Part shown: positions 1 through 8,592 of the stretch, piece by piece | How positions within the stretch are numbered: the stretch's first letter is position 1 | Layout: each line of letters opens with the position of its first letter | Assembly: GCF_027460065.1 (NCBI RefSeq) | Contig: NZ_JAPYZZ010000006.1 | Coordinates: 219,334 to 283,333 of the forward strand | DNA length: 64,000 nt | Source of the DNA: Martinezella rhizogenes | GTDB lineage: Bacteria; Pseudomonadota; Alphaproteobacteria; Rhizobiales; Rhizobiaceae | Direction of reading: 5' to 3' | Made by a program: the position numbers and the translations under genes | Notes under the pieces: generated by a model | Seen by the model: the letters and a program-made list of their open reading frames with translations, nothing else | The model's database searches: none | What the model was told of the DNA's origin: nothing

Positions 1-805
1 CGTAAGCGGTATTCCAGATGCATAGTACGGTGTGGCCGTCCCTCAGACGCCAACCACGGGAAACCGAAGGAATTTCGACATAGCTCCCTTTCACTGAATA
101 GTTCGCGACAGCTTCCTTGCCATCCGGATTGATGATGTAGATGGAGGGTATGCGTACATTGCCTGGAAAGTGGAATACCGTCGTAAATCCATTATCGAAG
201 ACTTCGAGTGGCAACAGCGAACGATCGCCTTGGGCGACGTAGTGCCAATTATTGTCCGTCGCACCAACGGTCGTGGTAGGCTGATCCAATAAATCCACGG
301 CTCTCCGTTGATATTGTGCTTCCGCGTGCAGTCTGTCCACAACAGCCTTCTCTTGTGCCTCCTTTCGGCGAGCCGCCGCGTCGTCGGCGGGGTAAGCGAA
401 TTGGACGCTGTAGTAGAGATCGGGCTGCTCTTTATCGAGGTGTGACAGCGTCTTGGAACTTATACTGAAAACGTAACGGCGCATCCCAGAGTCGCTTGCG
501 GTTAGCACGACCACTGGCTGAGGCGGGAGAACCTGGCTAGCCTTGAAGAATAGATAATTTCCGCGCGGTAGGGCGGCGAGATCTTTGCTATTGGAAACGG
601 CAACTGCTGTTACCGTTTCGTTAGCCGCGAATGTAACAACCAAAGTGGCTCCAACCGCCGTCGATAGGCGCACCACTTGATCGGGATTATAAGCCAAATA
701 ACGCATGCGCGGATCAAGCTTGCCCGCCGTTGGCGCGTCTTCGGCCTTCGCGCCCGTCGCAGCGGAAAGTAAACATGCCAGAATGAGAAATGCTTTTTTC
801 GTCAT
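1..805 (-). CDS. virB9: VirB9, outer-membrane core component of the T-DNA type IV secretion system (3' end outside window)
   Basis: The reading frame opens at 805 and is still open at position 1, so at least 268 residues are present and the C-terminus lies to the left. The N-terminus is a signal peptide (MTKKAFLILACLLSAATGAKA) followed by the conserved VirB9/CagX N-terminal region with the motif DPRMRYLAYNPDQVVRL. VirB9 forms the outer-membrane core ring with VirB7 and VirB10; in Agrobacterium it is disulfide-linked to the lipoprotein VirB7. Its start codon overlaps the virB8 stop (ATGA), which indicates translational coupling in the virB operon. Identity is inferred from motif recall and from operon position. 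Confidence 0.95.
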   Translation of the reverse strand, partial: MTKKAFLILACLLSAATGAKAEDAPTAGKLDPRMRYLAYNPDQVVRLSTAVGATLVVTFAANETVTAVAVSNSKDLAALPRGNYLFFKASQVLPPQPVVVLTASDSGMRRYVFSISSKTLSHLDKEQPDLYYSVQFAYPADDAAARRKEAQEKAVVDRLHAEAQYQRRAVDLLDQPTTTVGATDNNWHYVAQGDRSLLPLEVFDNGFTTVFHFPGNVRIPSIYIINPDGKEAVANYSVKGSYVEIPSVSRGWRLRDGHTVLCIWNTAY

Positions 806-1515
806 GGTTCGCTATGACCTACGTTCGAAACGGTATCTTCCGATGTCTGGTAGGAGGTGACAACCAAACCTCCCGGGTTGGTCAGTCTCAACCTGCCGGG
901 CAAGCTGCCTACCTTTTCGTAGCGAACTGTCGCAGTCCACGTACTCACTACCGGCATTTTGCCGTCGACGACGAGGGTCCGTTTGTAGCGAATTTGCTGC
1001 ACACCCGGAGTAACATCATTTGAAGCGATGTGCTCGACCTCTAGCCTGCCGCGTTTGCCAAGAATGACTTGAGGCGAATTGGGATTGGGATAGTTGAAGA
1101 ATTGCTGATAATCTTGACGCACTGTTGGGGCGCTGAAATTCGATACCAGGTCATAGGCGTACTGAGCGGTATCGGCATTATAGCTCTCGCGCAGCCGAAC
1201 ATATTCCCACAACGAGGCGTTAACGACGGCCTCTTCCTGAGTTGCAGGCAATCGCGAGACGGACACCTCGCTGTCAACGGTGCCGTCCGGCCGTATCCAT
1301 AGATATACGGGCACAAGCCTGATCAGCGGCACCATGGTGGCGATAGTGAAGGCTTGAGCAACATTCCCCAAAACCGCGACGGCTGCGACAGCTGCAATGA
1401 CCTTGGAGAGACGTCGCGCCGATTTCGCACGCGCGGTTTGAAAAGCTTCCACTTCCTTGTAGTGCTCGGCCAGGCTTTCGCGCGCCACTAGCAAGGCATA
1501 TTCAGGCCCCTTCAT
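802..1515 (-). CDS. virB8: VirB8, inner-membrane scaffold of the T-DNA type IV secretion system
   Basis: This is a 237-residue bitopic inner-membrane protein. It has a short cytoplasmic N-terminus, one membrane segment at about residues 25-50 (AAVAAVAVLGNVAQAFTIA) and a periplasmic domain containing NYPNPNSPQVILGKRG. VirB8 is an assembly factor that contacts VirB10 and positions the channel. I chose the start at 1515 because it gives the family length and overlaps the end of virB7; an ATG at 1530 and a longer frame to 1575 are also open. It overlaps virB9 by 4 bases. Confidence 0.95.
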   Translation of the reverse strand: MKGPEYALLVARESLAEHYKEVEAFQTARAKSARRLSKVIAAVAAVAVLGNVAQAFTIATMVPLIRLVPVYLWIRPDGTVDSEVSVSRLPATQEEAVVNASLWEYVRLRESYNADTAQYAYDLVSNFSAPTVRQDYQQFFNYPNPNSPQVILGKRGRLEVEHIASNDVTPGVQQIRYKRTLVVDGKMPVVSTWTATVRYEKVGSLPGRLRLTNPGGLVVTSYQTSEDTVSNVGHSEP

Positions 1516-1669
1516 GGCGTCCACCCGCATTGCTGAGCTGAAGATCTGACGGAGTAGGCTGCCATCGCCCCACATTCAGCGGGAATATTGGGCCTTTGCA
1601 GCTCGCCAGTTTGTCGTTTGTCTGGCAGCCGCCTAAAGCGAGAGCCAGGCACAGCAGGCAATATTTCAT
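1502..1669 (-). CDS. virB7: VirB7 lipoprotein of the type IV secretion system
   Basis: This 55-residue protein has a typical lipoprotein signal with lipobox LGGC at Cys15 and a second cysteine at Cys24, the one expected to form the disulfide with VirB9. It stabilises the outer-membrane core complex. The start at 1669 has a GGAG ribosome-binding site seven bases upstream and gives the known family length; the longer open frame (to 1825) is an overlap with virB6. The gene ends inside the virB8 start region. Confidence 0.93.
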   Translation of the reverse strand: MKYCLLCLALALGGCQTNDKLASCKGPIFPLNVGRWQPTPSDLQLSNAGGRHEGA

Positions 1670-1703
1670 AGAGTTCTCCATTAACGCGAATTTTTCGCGC
1701 GAC

Positions 1704-2591
1704 CTAACGTCGCTCGACCTGAGCGAAGCGGCGGTACAAACTGTTGGCAGATTGGGTCGCGCCGCTCCAATAACTGCCTCCGATGTTGCCGGCGATTGCC
1801 GGCAAAGCGACAATGAGCGCATCACCGGTCAGAAAGAACATGTCGAGCTCGTACAGACCAATGATCTTGGCCGCGGTCGTACCCGCAAGGGTGATTACAC
1901 CAAGCATAAGCGCGAGCGCAGTCGCTTCGGTTAGGATGACTATTGTCGCCACAAGGTTTAGCAGGAGAAGCAGGAGACCATAGGTGATAAGTTGCCCAAT
2001 CCACTTGGCCGCGATGTCGCGAGTGCGATCAAAGATATATCCTATTAGGATCAGAGGGCCGATCGCGAGAAGCACCTTCGTGAGAATTCCGACGGCGTCG
2101 TAGATTCCGAAGGCAGACCAGAGCGTGCCGTAAAAGACCCACTGAGCCCCCTGGAAAGCAAGGATGTCCTGGTCGTTCATCGGGCCGATTTCGGAAGCAA
2201 TTTTCTGAAATGCGGCTTGGGTTAGGGCGAACATTGTATCCAGCTGAGCGGGAATGGTCTGCAAAGGCAGACCGCTGCCACTAAACTGCTGAATAAAGTT
2301 CGGGATCGTCTCTTCAAAGACTGAAACCACATAGTCGTGGTAGTTGGCCTGCCCGACGACGAGGGCGACGACGACGGTCACCGTGATCACCCGAGTGATA
2401 CCGCCGCGCGTGTCGATTTCGCCACGCATGACTAGAACACCCTGAACGATAATCCAAAGAGTGACACAGGCGATCAATGGCGCGCTCACCGCCTCCTGGA
2501 TCGTCCCAAGCATTGTGTCCAGGCTTGCCGTAAAGGCTAGATCGAAGATCGTATGAATGGCCGTAAATGGCGCCGGAATCGTGAAATTCAT
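1704..2591 (-). CDS. virB6: VirB6, polytopic inner-membrane channel protein
   Basis: This 295-residue protein is strongly hydrophobic, with several membrane segments, for example around residues 40-55, 70-85, 165-190 and 205-255. It is the TrbL/VirB6-family component that contacts the T-DNA during passage through the inner membrane. The start at MNFTIPAPFTAIHTIFDLAF gives the usual family length; the frame is open a further 39 codons upstream. It sits between virB5 (100 bases upstream) and virB7 (34 bases downstream). Confidence 0.94.
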   Translation of the reverse strand: MNFTIPAPFTAIHTIFDLAFTASLDTMLGTIQEAVSAPLIACVTLWIIVQGVLVMRGEIDTRGGITRVITVTVVVALVVGQANYHDYVVSVFEETIPNFIQQFSGSGLPLQTIPAQLDTMFALTQAAFQKIASEIGPMNDQDILAFQGAQWVFYGTLWSAFGIYDAVGILTKVLLAIGPLILIGYIFDRTRDIAAKWIGQLITYGLLLLLLNLVATIVILTEATALALMLGVITLAGTTAAKIIGLYELDMFFLTGDALIVALPAIAGNIGGSYWSGATQSANSLYRRFAQVERR

Positions 2592-2691
2592 CGTTTGGAC
2601 CTGACCTTGACCGGCTTGTCGCAGAATGTCGGATACAATGAACTCGCATCCTGAAGTGTGCGGATGGGCGGCACGAATAAGTCGCCCAGTC

Positions 2692-3354
2692 TCAGGGGAC
2701 TGCCCCAAAGATGACAGCGGTCTTTTGATGCTCCTTGCGTTGAGCGGCCGCCTCTTCCGCCTCGTGAAGGCCAGCCTGCGCGGTGGTCATCGTTAACAAG
2801 CTGGTCGCCTGTACATTTTGAATCATTGCGTCATGGATCTGCTTGAGAAGCAAACCGTTGGTGACGGTTGCCTGCATGATATTGCGAGAGCGAGAAAGCT
2901 GTGCAGACGTCTCAGCATTCGCCGTCAAGCGTTTGTCCATCGCCTCTAGGTTGTCAGCCGCAATGCCGGCGCTATTTGCGGAACCGGTGATCTGTGATCG
3001 CAACAGATCCGCTTCAGCGTCGCCACCAACTACGGCGCGATCTGAATCGGTGGTGATCGCACGTGCCGTGGTCGACATTGGCATTCGCGGCGAAAACATT
3101 TCCGTGTCCAAGTCCCTGGTAGAGGGATACTGATTTTTTTGGTTGAGCGAAGTTAGCAGTCCAGTGACGCCGTAGGCCGACGTCAGCATTGTAACCATCT
3201 CTATAGTCTGAGTGAGATTTTCCGCAGTTGCGAGCGCCGTTGCCAGCGTCTCGGCTTCCGTCCCGGGGTCGCTAACAACGAACTGCGCCCGCGCGGATCC
3301 AACACAAAGAAGGCTTACGGTCAAAGCCGCTGCAATAAGTCGCGTCGTCTTCAT
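2692..3354 (-). CDS. virB5: VirB5, minor pilus component
   Basis: This 220-residue protein has a cleavable signal peptide (MKTTRLIAAALTVSLLCVGSARA, about residues 1-23). The mature part is helical, as expected for the VirB5 pilus-tip protein. In tzs-bearing strains Tzs has been reported to associate with VirB5 and the T-pilus; here tzs is disrupted, so that partner should be missing. It lies 16 bases downstream of virB4. Confidence 0.94.
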   Translation of the reverse strand: MKTTRLIAAALTVSLLCVGSARAQFVVSDPGTEAETLATALATAENLTQTIEMVTMLTSAYGVTGLLTSLNQKNQYPSTRDLDTEMFSPRMPMSTTARAITTDSDRAVVGGDAEADLLRSQITGSANSAGIAADNLEAMDKRLTANAETSAQLSRSRNIMQATVTNGLLLKQIHDAMIQNVQATSLLTMTTAQAGLHEAEEAAAQRKEHQKTAVIFGAVP

Positions 3355-3370
3355 AGTTTCCTACCTTTGA

Positions 3371-5740
3371 TCAATCTTTTGCTTCGTGGTAACGGGCCAT
3401 GAATTCACTGAGCCAGGCGGATGGGTTATCTCCTTGCGCCTCGCGCAACTGATCCGCGAAGCGTACCGTGTTGGCGCGCCCCGAAAGTACGGCGACATAT
3501 TCGCGCATTTCCCGCAGATCAAATTCGCAGATGACGCTTCCGCTCTCTCGTTTAAGCAGGAACTTCCGCTTACCCACTGCCATGTCTTCACGGATCGCTT
3601 GGAATTCTTTTTCGGTGCATTTCAGTCCATCAACATAAGCCGATCGATCTGCGGTAGGTGATGGATAGAAAATCTTCGTCATGCATTGCGCAACCAGGCT
3701 AGCGCCTAGCTGCGATTCCAGAACATGCTCCGGTTGCTGCGTTGCCAGTATTAGCATCCCGTTGTTTTTGCGAACGGTAAGCAGGAATTTATCGACGACC
3801 GCCGAAAATTTAGGGTTTAATAAATAGGCGCGAAACTCATCGCAACTCATCACAAACCGGCGGCCGTCGACCATGGCTCCAATTCGATGGAGGAGATATG
3901 CAGCGGCGGGAGCGCATACCTCCTCATATTCGAGAAGATGCGTCATATCGAAACCAGTAATCGAAGGATCCAACTTTACTTCGTCAAGCTCGCCGTCAAA
4001 TGCCCAACCCAGCGCATTGCCTCGGCACCAGCGTTGGAGTCGCGCTCCCGCGCCTTCGGCGGGCCCATGCAACAGAAATTCACGTAACCCCGCGATTGAA
4101 CGCATATGTGGATCGAACGAGAGTTGTCGATGGATACCCCGCATCAAACGGCGATTCTCTTCGGGGGATATTCCACCGCGGCCATCACTCTCAATGAGAG
4201 CTACGATCCATTCGCGCAGAAAATCATGTGAGGCTGCTGTATTTTCCAGGCCACGCAACGGCGCCAATCCGCTCGGCGCGCCTCTGCGAAGTGCCAAATA
4301 TGTTCCTCCAGTGGCACGAACCAGCAATTCACCGCCCCGGTCCTTGTCGAAGAAGACGATTGCACCTGCGCGGTCAACCATGCTTTGCTCGAGCATGGCG
4401 AGGATGAAAGTCATGAGCGTCGTCTTGCCCCTTCCGATTGGGCCGAATATCGCCGTCATGCCAACGTCGTGCTCATGCGGGATGTAATCGAAAGGCGTTC
4501 CGCCATTGGTGCGAAAGCGCGCAATCGCGTTGCCCCAGTGGCCTGAGTCGGCGCCCTCGGGAAAATTCTCGAAAGAGACCAAACCGGCGAAGTTTCGCGA
4601 GGTGATTGCGCCTGGACGTGTGCGCCACTTATAGTTTCCCGGCAATTGCGACCAGTAAGCCGCTTCCATGCCAATACCCTCTTGGACAACCACGGCCCCT
4701 GCATCCGCCAATCGCGTCCGGGCCCGAGCACCTCTGTCGGCGAGACTATTGAGATCGTTTGCATATATGCAAAGGCTCAAATGGTGTGACCCCATAACGA
4801 ATTCGTTGCTCGCCAGTGCGTCCTCCGCCTCCGATAATTTGCTGATTTGGGTAACGGCTTTGTCACCGGAACTCACCATCTGGCTCGACTTAAGGCTAAG
4901 CTTCGCGTGCGCTTGCGCGCGTGTCAGGAATGAAAAGCCCTGCGTCAGAACGAGTGGAAAATCGAGAGACAATAAAGTGTTAAGCATGCCCGGTCGCGTC
5001 CTTGCCGGGTATTCGCGAAACGAGTAGATAGATCCAACGTAACTGTCTTTTGGTGTTCGGATCTCTAGTCCTCGCTTGCCGCAAATGACTCGGTCGGTAT
5101 AAATTGAAGCACCGAGTGAGCCACTGACGACCGGAACCGGCGTGAACCGACCAGTCATTATTAGCCGCAGCGCTTCACCAATCTCCGTGAAAAGCACATC
5201 CTGCTTCTCACGAATACCAAGACGACGCAGGCCGTAAGCTTCGAGAGCGCCAGCGACAACATGCCAAAGATCTTCCAAGTTCCTGATTTGACTTGAGAGA
5301 TCGTTTTCCTTTTTCTTGTAAAGTTTGTTGAACCTCCTCCTTACTTTGCCAAGCGCAGTCTGAGGAAACACGATCAGCGTTAGGAAGTGGTCATTGCGAA
5401 GGAGCTGGCCGGAGAGCACGCGCTGCTCAAAAGCTTCGCTCAGGCTGGCCGAGAACGCGCTGCGGAAATGTCGCGGCGCCGATGGTGGCACATCGTCATG
5501 ACGTACGAGGTGAGCATATATAGACACATGATCATCCGCGATATTGCGCAAAAGCGTATTGAATGCACGACAACGTGCATTGCGCATTTCAGCATCCTCG
5601 AGCTCGAAGGCGACGCCACTAACATGCGCCATCGTCATGATCGATCCATCTTCGAGAAGGACGATGTGGTCGCTGAGGTGCCCAACGTAGGGTAGATAGA
5701 TCTCACCGGATCTTTCGGTCGTGCCACTTGCGCCGAACAT
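3371..5740 (-). CDS. virB4: VirB4 ATPase of the type IV secretion system
   Basis: This 789-residue protein has a CagE/TrbE/VirB4 N-terminal region and a C-terminal P-loop ATPase. The Walker A motif GPIGRGKTT is near residue 437 and the Walker B region RRFVMSCDEFRAYL near residue 633, followed by LILATQQPE. It powers pilus biogenesis and substrate transfer at the inner membrane. The start codon overlaps the virB3 stop (TAATG). It is full length for the Agrobacterium family. Confidence 0.96.
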   Translation of the reverse strand: MFGASGTTERSGEIYLPYVGHLSDHIVLLEDGSIMTMAHVSGVAFELEDAEMRNARCRAFNTLLRNIADDHVSIYAHLVRHDDVPPSAPRHFRSAFSASLSEAFEQRVLSGQLLRNDHFLTLIVFPQTALGKVRRRFNKLYKKKENDLSSQIRNLEDLWHVVAGALEAYGLRRLGIREKQDVLFTEIGEALRLIMTGRFTPVPVVSGSLGASIYTDRVICGKRGLEIRTPKDSYVGSIYSFREYPARTRPGMLNTLLSLDFPLVLTQGFSFLTRAQAHAKLSLKSSQMVSSGDKAVTQISKLSEAEDALASNEFVMGSHHLSLCIYANDLNSLADRGARARTRLADAGAVVVQEGIGMEAAYWSQLPGNYKWRTRPGAITSRNFAGLVSFENFPEGADSGHWGNAIARFRTNGGTPFDYIPHEHDVGMTAIFGPIGRGKTTLMTFILAMLEQSMVDRAGAIVFFDKDRGGELLVRATGGTYLALRRGAPSGLAPLRGLENTAASHDFLREWIVALIESDGRGGISPEENRRLMRGIHRQLSFDPHMRSIAGLREFLLHGPAEGAGARLQRWCRGNALGWAFDGELDEVKLDPSITGFDMTHLLEYEEVCAPAAAYLLHRIGAMVDGRRFVMSCDEFRAYLLNPKFSAVVDKFLLTVRKNNGMLILATQQPEHVLESQLGASLVAQCMTKIFYPSPTADRSAYVDGLKCTEKEFQAIREDMAVGKRKFLLKRESGSVICEFDLREMREYVAVLSGRANTVRFADQLREAQGDNPSAWLSEFMARYHEAKD

Positions 5741-6066
5741 TACGCCATTCCTCTCCCTCGTGCGGAGACCTTGATCGGATTTGGGCTAACGCTTGCGCCG
5801 CCCCAGATAAGACCATCAACGCTCCTTCCTGCCGTCTGCAAAAACAGCAGAACGACGCTGGCCGCGTTGTAGTCTCGCTCCACGACGAGCCGCGCTGCGA
5901 ACCACAAGGGGACGAGAATGACTTCGTAAAGCGGGTTCTGAACGATCACGATGACAAAGCCGGCAAACATCATGAATAGCCCCGCCAATGTCAGTGGCAC
6001 CCCAAGAAACAATGCGGGCCGTGTCGCCGCGAGGTAGAGGGTCGCTTCTTCCAGGCGATCATTCAT
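5740..6066 (-). CDS. virB3: VirB3, inner-membrane component
   Basis: This 108-residue protein has a paired hydrophobic region at about residues 17-55 and belongs to the VirB3/TrbD family, which works with VirB4 in pilus assembly. The ATG at 6066 overlaps the virB2 stop codon (TGATG) and gives the usual length; a TTG one codon upstream is also open. Both ends are translationally coupled to neighbours. Confidence 0.94.
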   Translation of the reverse strand: MNDRLEEATLYLAATRPALFLGVPLTLAGLFMMFAGFVIVIVQNPLYEVILVPLWFAARLVVERDYNAASVVLLFLQTAGRSVDGLIWGGASVSPNPIKVSARGRGMA

Positions 6067-6431
6067 CAAGCACCGCCGGTCAGCGTTTTGCCGAGGAAGC
6101 TAGCTCCAAACATGATGACGATGCCGCCGACGACGCCGGCAACGAGACCAAGCGAAGCCCGCCCGAACATCCAGGAGATTCCAATGGCCACAATGCCGAG
6201 AACAGCCAGTGACTGGCCGAACGGACCAAGGATAAACGTGCATATATTGTTAACCATTGTGGCTGGGTCAGCGCCGCCACCCGCAGATTGGGCTGCGGCC
6301 GGGCCTGAGGAGAATATACTCCAACCCATTGCGCCGCCCACGCTCGGCGCATAGCCAGATACCACGCGCATCATCGCGTTCGACAGGGAGAGGCGATTCA
6401 GATGTACTCGGTATCTCTCAAAGCATCGCAT
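6066..6431 (-). CDS. virB2: VirB2 propilin, major T-pilus subunit
   Basis: This 121-residue propilin has a long signal sequence. The mature pilin begins after PAAAQ (about residue 47) and has two hydrophobic segments (around FGQSLAVLGIVAIGISWMF and LGLVAGVVGGIVIMFGASFL). VirB2 is processed and head-to-tail cyclised into the T-pilus. The start at 6431 overlaps the virB1 stop (TAATG); an upstream open extension of 50 codons lies inside virB1 and is not used. Confidence 0.95.
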   Translation of the reverse strand: MRCFERYRVHLNRLSLSNAMMRVVSGYAPSVGGAMGWSIFSSGPAAAQSAGGGADPATMVNNICTFILGPFGQSLAVLGIVAIGISWMFGRASLGLVAGVVGGIVIMFGASFLGKTLTGGA

Positions 6432-7168
6432 TATTGCGGATCTCCTTTGTTTAAATCGAACAAGAGTTGATTGTCGTCTTCGGATTTGCGGTGGTCCTGG
6501 TCTGGAGGCGGCGGTGGACCGGATGAACCGCCAGCGCCACCCTCCTGAGAACGGCGCTTGTATGAACCCCAAACATCCCATGTTTCCTCGGATCTTGGTT
6601 TCTCGCGATCGTCTTTTGAACGCTCGGTTAACGAGGGAACGAGCTGTTGAGCGGCCGTCTCAACTTTTCGCACGTAGCCATTCGCGAAGCCGTGCGTGAA
6701 ATCACCGGTGTTATAGGCGGAGATTGCCCGACGAAGCGCCAATTGCTCTTCGTCCGCCGTGTGGCCGCCAGCATAGCGGCTCTCAAGCAAGCTAGCGGCG
6801 GCGGATAGTGAGGTACACGGTTGAAGAGCGCCGTCGGGCGTCAGACCGAGCACGCGAAAATTCCGGGAATTGATCTGCATGAGCCCGACATCCAGCGAAT
6901 GCCGTGCATCAAGACGGTCCATCACGACTTGCGTTGCCTGTGCGTGATTCTGCCAGTGAAGCGTTTCGCCAGTGGTATTGTCATGCACCGCAAGCGGATC
7001 AAAGCGGCTCTCGACGTCAGCGATCGCTGCAAGCGTGGATGGAGCAACGGATGGGGCGCATTCGCGTGCGAAATAATTGAACTCAGCAAATGACAGGGGC
7101 GCTGAGTGGCTCGACGGGCAAGTGGAAGCCCACAAGACGATCGACAGTGGCCCCGCTGCCTTCAACAT
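6431..7168 (-). CDS. virB1: VirB1 lytic transglycosylase, first gene of the virB operon
   Basis: This 245-residue protein has an N-terminal signal peptide and an SLT-type lytic transglycosylase domain with the catalytic Glu in IADVESRFDP and the motif DVGLMQINSRNFR. The C-terminal part is proline-rich (SGPPPPPDQ), corresponding to the region released as VirB1*. It opens the peptidoglycan for assembly of the secretion channel. A vir box lies about 120 bases upstream at 7289, making this the operon's leading gene. Confidence 0.95.
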   Translation of the reverse strand: MLKAAGPLSIVLWASTCPSSHSAPLSFAEFNYFARECAPSVAPSTLAAIADVESRFDPLAVHDNTTGETLHWQNHAQATQVVMDRLDARHSLDVGLMQINSRNFRVLGLTPDGALQPCTSLSAAASLLESRYAGGHTADEEQLALRRAISAYNTGDFTHGFANGYVRKVETAAQQLVPSLTERSKDDREKPRSEETWDVWGSYKRRSQEGGAGGSSGPPPPPDQDHRKSEDDNQLLFDLNKGDPQ

Positions 7169-7288
7169 TTCTTATCTCCCCGCGCTCATAACCAACACAG
7201 CCCCTTCGGTCGAAAGAGATGCCGTCATCTGATGTTTACGATTATCGTGAGGGTCGGTTACGCTAGGATTTTCGATTTCTTCTTTTCG

Positions 7289-7302
7289 ATTTCATTTGAA
7301 GC
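7289..7302 (-). promoter_or_regulatory. vir box of the virB promoter
   Basis: ATTTCATTTGAAGC matches the palindromic VirG-binding consensus RTTDCAWWTGHAAY at 13 of 14 positions. It lies 121 bases before virB1, a typical distance. A half-site-like TTTTTCAATC follows at 7311. Confidence 0.8.
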
Positions 7303-7553
7303 GAAATCCATTTTTCAATCACCCTAAGCACTCGCCGGTGAGAGACGACGCTCTGAAGCAACTGCAAGGATATAGAATGCCACGGACGTAGGGTTGCGTA
7401 CCTCGCGGTGATGGACGTCTTTTGATGCAATGCCAAACGTGGAAATCGCGGCTCCAGTATGGATCGGAATGCGAATGGAAATGCGGAAGCGGGTATGGTT
7501 CGATCTCCTCACGATCAACACAACCGTCAACGCTCAACCATGGTTTTGGCCTC

Positions 7554-8159
7554 ATGACCCCTTGCGATCGCATTGCGCGGCTATATGTCCAACTTAACGA
7601 GATGGAGCCAGTGATCTGGCGCAGAGTCGAGGTATCGCTTAGCTTGAGCCTCAAGGCCCTTCACGACGTCATCCAGGCCATGATGTTGTTTGAAAATTAT
7701 CACCTTTTCGAGTTTGAGGCCGGTGGTAGGCAATATGATGCGCCAGGTCCCGAAGGCGCCTACGGCCGCAAGACCTATGCGGCTCGCAATGTCCGCATTG
7801 CAGCACTCGTCGATCGCGGTGTATCGACCTTCACCTACACATATGACTTTGGTGATTACTGGCAGCATACCATCAAGATCGAAGCTGCAAATCCCGCCCT
7901 TGAATATCCGTGCTTCCTCGATGGCGAGCACAGGGCACCACCGGAGGACGTTGGCGGAAAAAGCGGCTTCACGGAGTTCCTGAAAGCAATGGCTAGGCCG
8001 CGGCATCCTCAGCATCGCCAATTCACGCGTTGGTATGGCGGGCCCTTCGATCCCGCCGATATCAGCGTCGACGTCGTCCAGGATCGTATTGCTAAACTCG
8101 CTCACCGCCGAACGCTCGGAAAAGTGGGCTTTGCAAAAAGTCGGAACCAACAACATTGA
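7554..8159 (+). CDS. Plasmid pRiA4b ORF-3-like protein
   Basis: This protein of about 201 residues belongs to the family first named from ORF-3 of Ri plasmid pRiA4b (PF07929). Diagnostic stretches are RLYVQLNEMEPVIWRRVEV near the N-terminus, MMLFENYHLFEF, and YTYDFGDYWQHTIKIE with the conserved DFGD-W-H pattern; the C-terminus has PEDVGGKSGF. Members are often carried with mobile elements; function is unknown. I chose the ATG at 7554 because homology begins there; the frame is open back to 7422. It lies between virB and virA and points away from the virB promoter. Confidence 0.8.
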   Translation: MTPCDRIARLYVQLNEMEPVIWRRVEVSLSLSLKALHDVIQAMMLFENYHLFEFEAGGRQYDAPGPEGAYGRKTYAARNVRIAALVDRGVSTFTYTYDFGDYWQHTIKIEAANPALEYPCFLDGEHRAPPEDVGGKSGFTEFLKAMARPRHPQHRQFTRWYGGPFDPADISVDVVQDRIAKLAHRRTLGKVGFAKSRNQQH

Positions 8160-8211
8160 TCAAACCCGCGAAAAGCTAGGCAATGATTTGGGTTGTCGGT
8201 ACTTCGTCCTC

Positions 8212-8442
8212 ATGCACTCAGGTAGACAGCCACAAGATTCGATGGGGCTAAGGTTTTTGCGCAATTATGCCATCGAGATGTTAGTTCAGGATGGCTACTT
8301 CTCAGCATATGACGATGCTCCCGTGTGCGAGCTAGACGAACATCTCACCTTGCTCACGGAAGATCGCATAGAAAATCTTCAGCAAATGGTCGCCAACCTC
8401 CGGGTCCGGAGAAACACCGCCAAAATTGTCGACAGAAAATGA
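8212..8442 (+). CDS. Small hypothetical protein downstream of the pRiA4b ORF-3-like gene
   Basis: An open frame of about 76 residues from the ATG at 8212 (MHSGRQPQDSMGLRFLRNYA) runs to 8442; the frame itself is open further upstream. The composition looks protein-like, helical and acidic in the middle (DDAPVCELDEHLTLLTED), but I do not recognise a family. It may be a remnant. No clear ribosome-binding site is visible. Confidence 0.35.
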   Translation: MHSGRQPQDSMGLRFLRNYAIEMLVQDGYFSAYDDAPVCELDEHLTLLTEDRIENLQQMVANLRVRRNTAKIVDRK

Positions 8443-8592
8443 CTCCGAGAAACCAAAGCCGCCTCGGCCTAAGCACTGGCATACACGCCGTTCTTTATAT
8501 CGTAAACTACAGGGTCATATCCGCGCGAACAACGGTTGTGATTACCGCGCTATAGCCCTGGTTCCGCTTTCCTGAGAAATTGTTTTGCCGCT

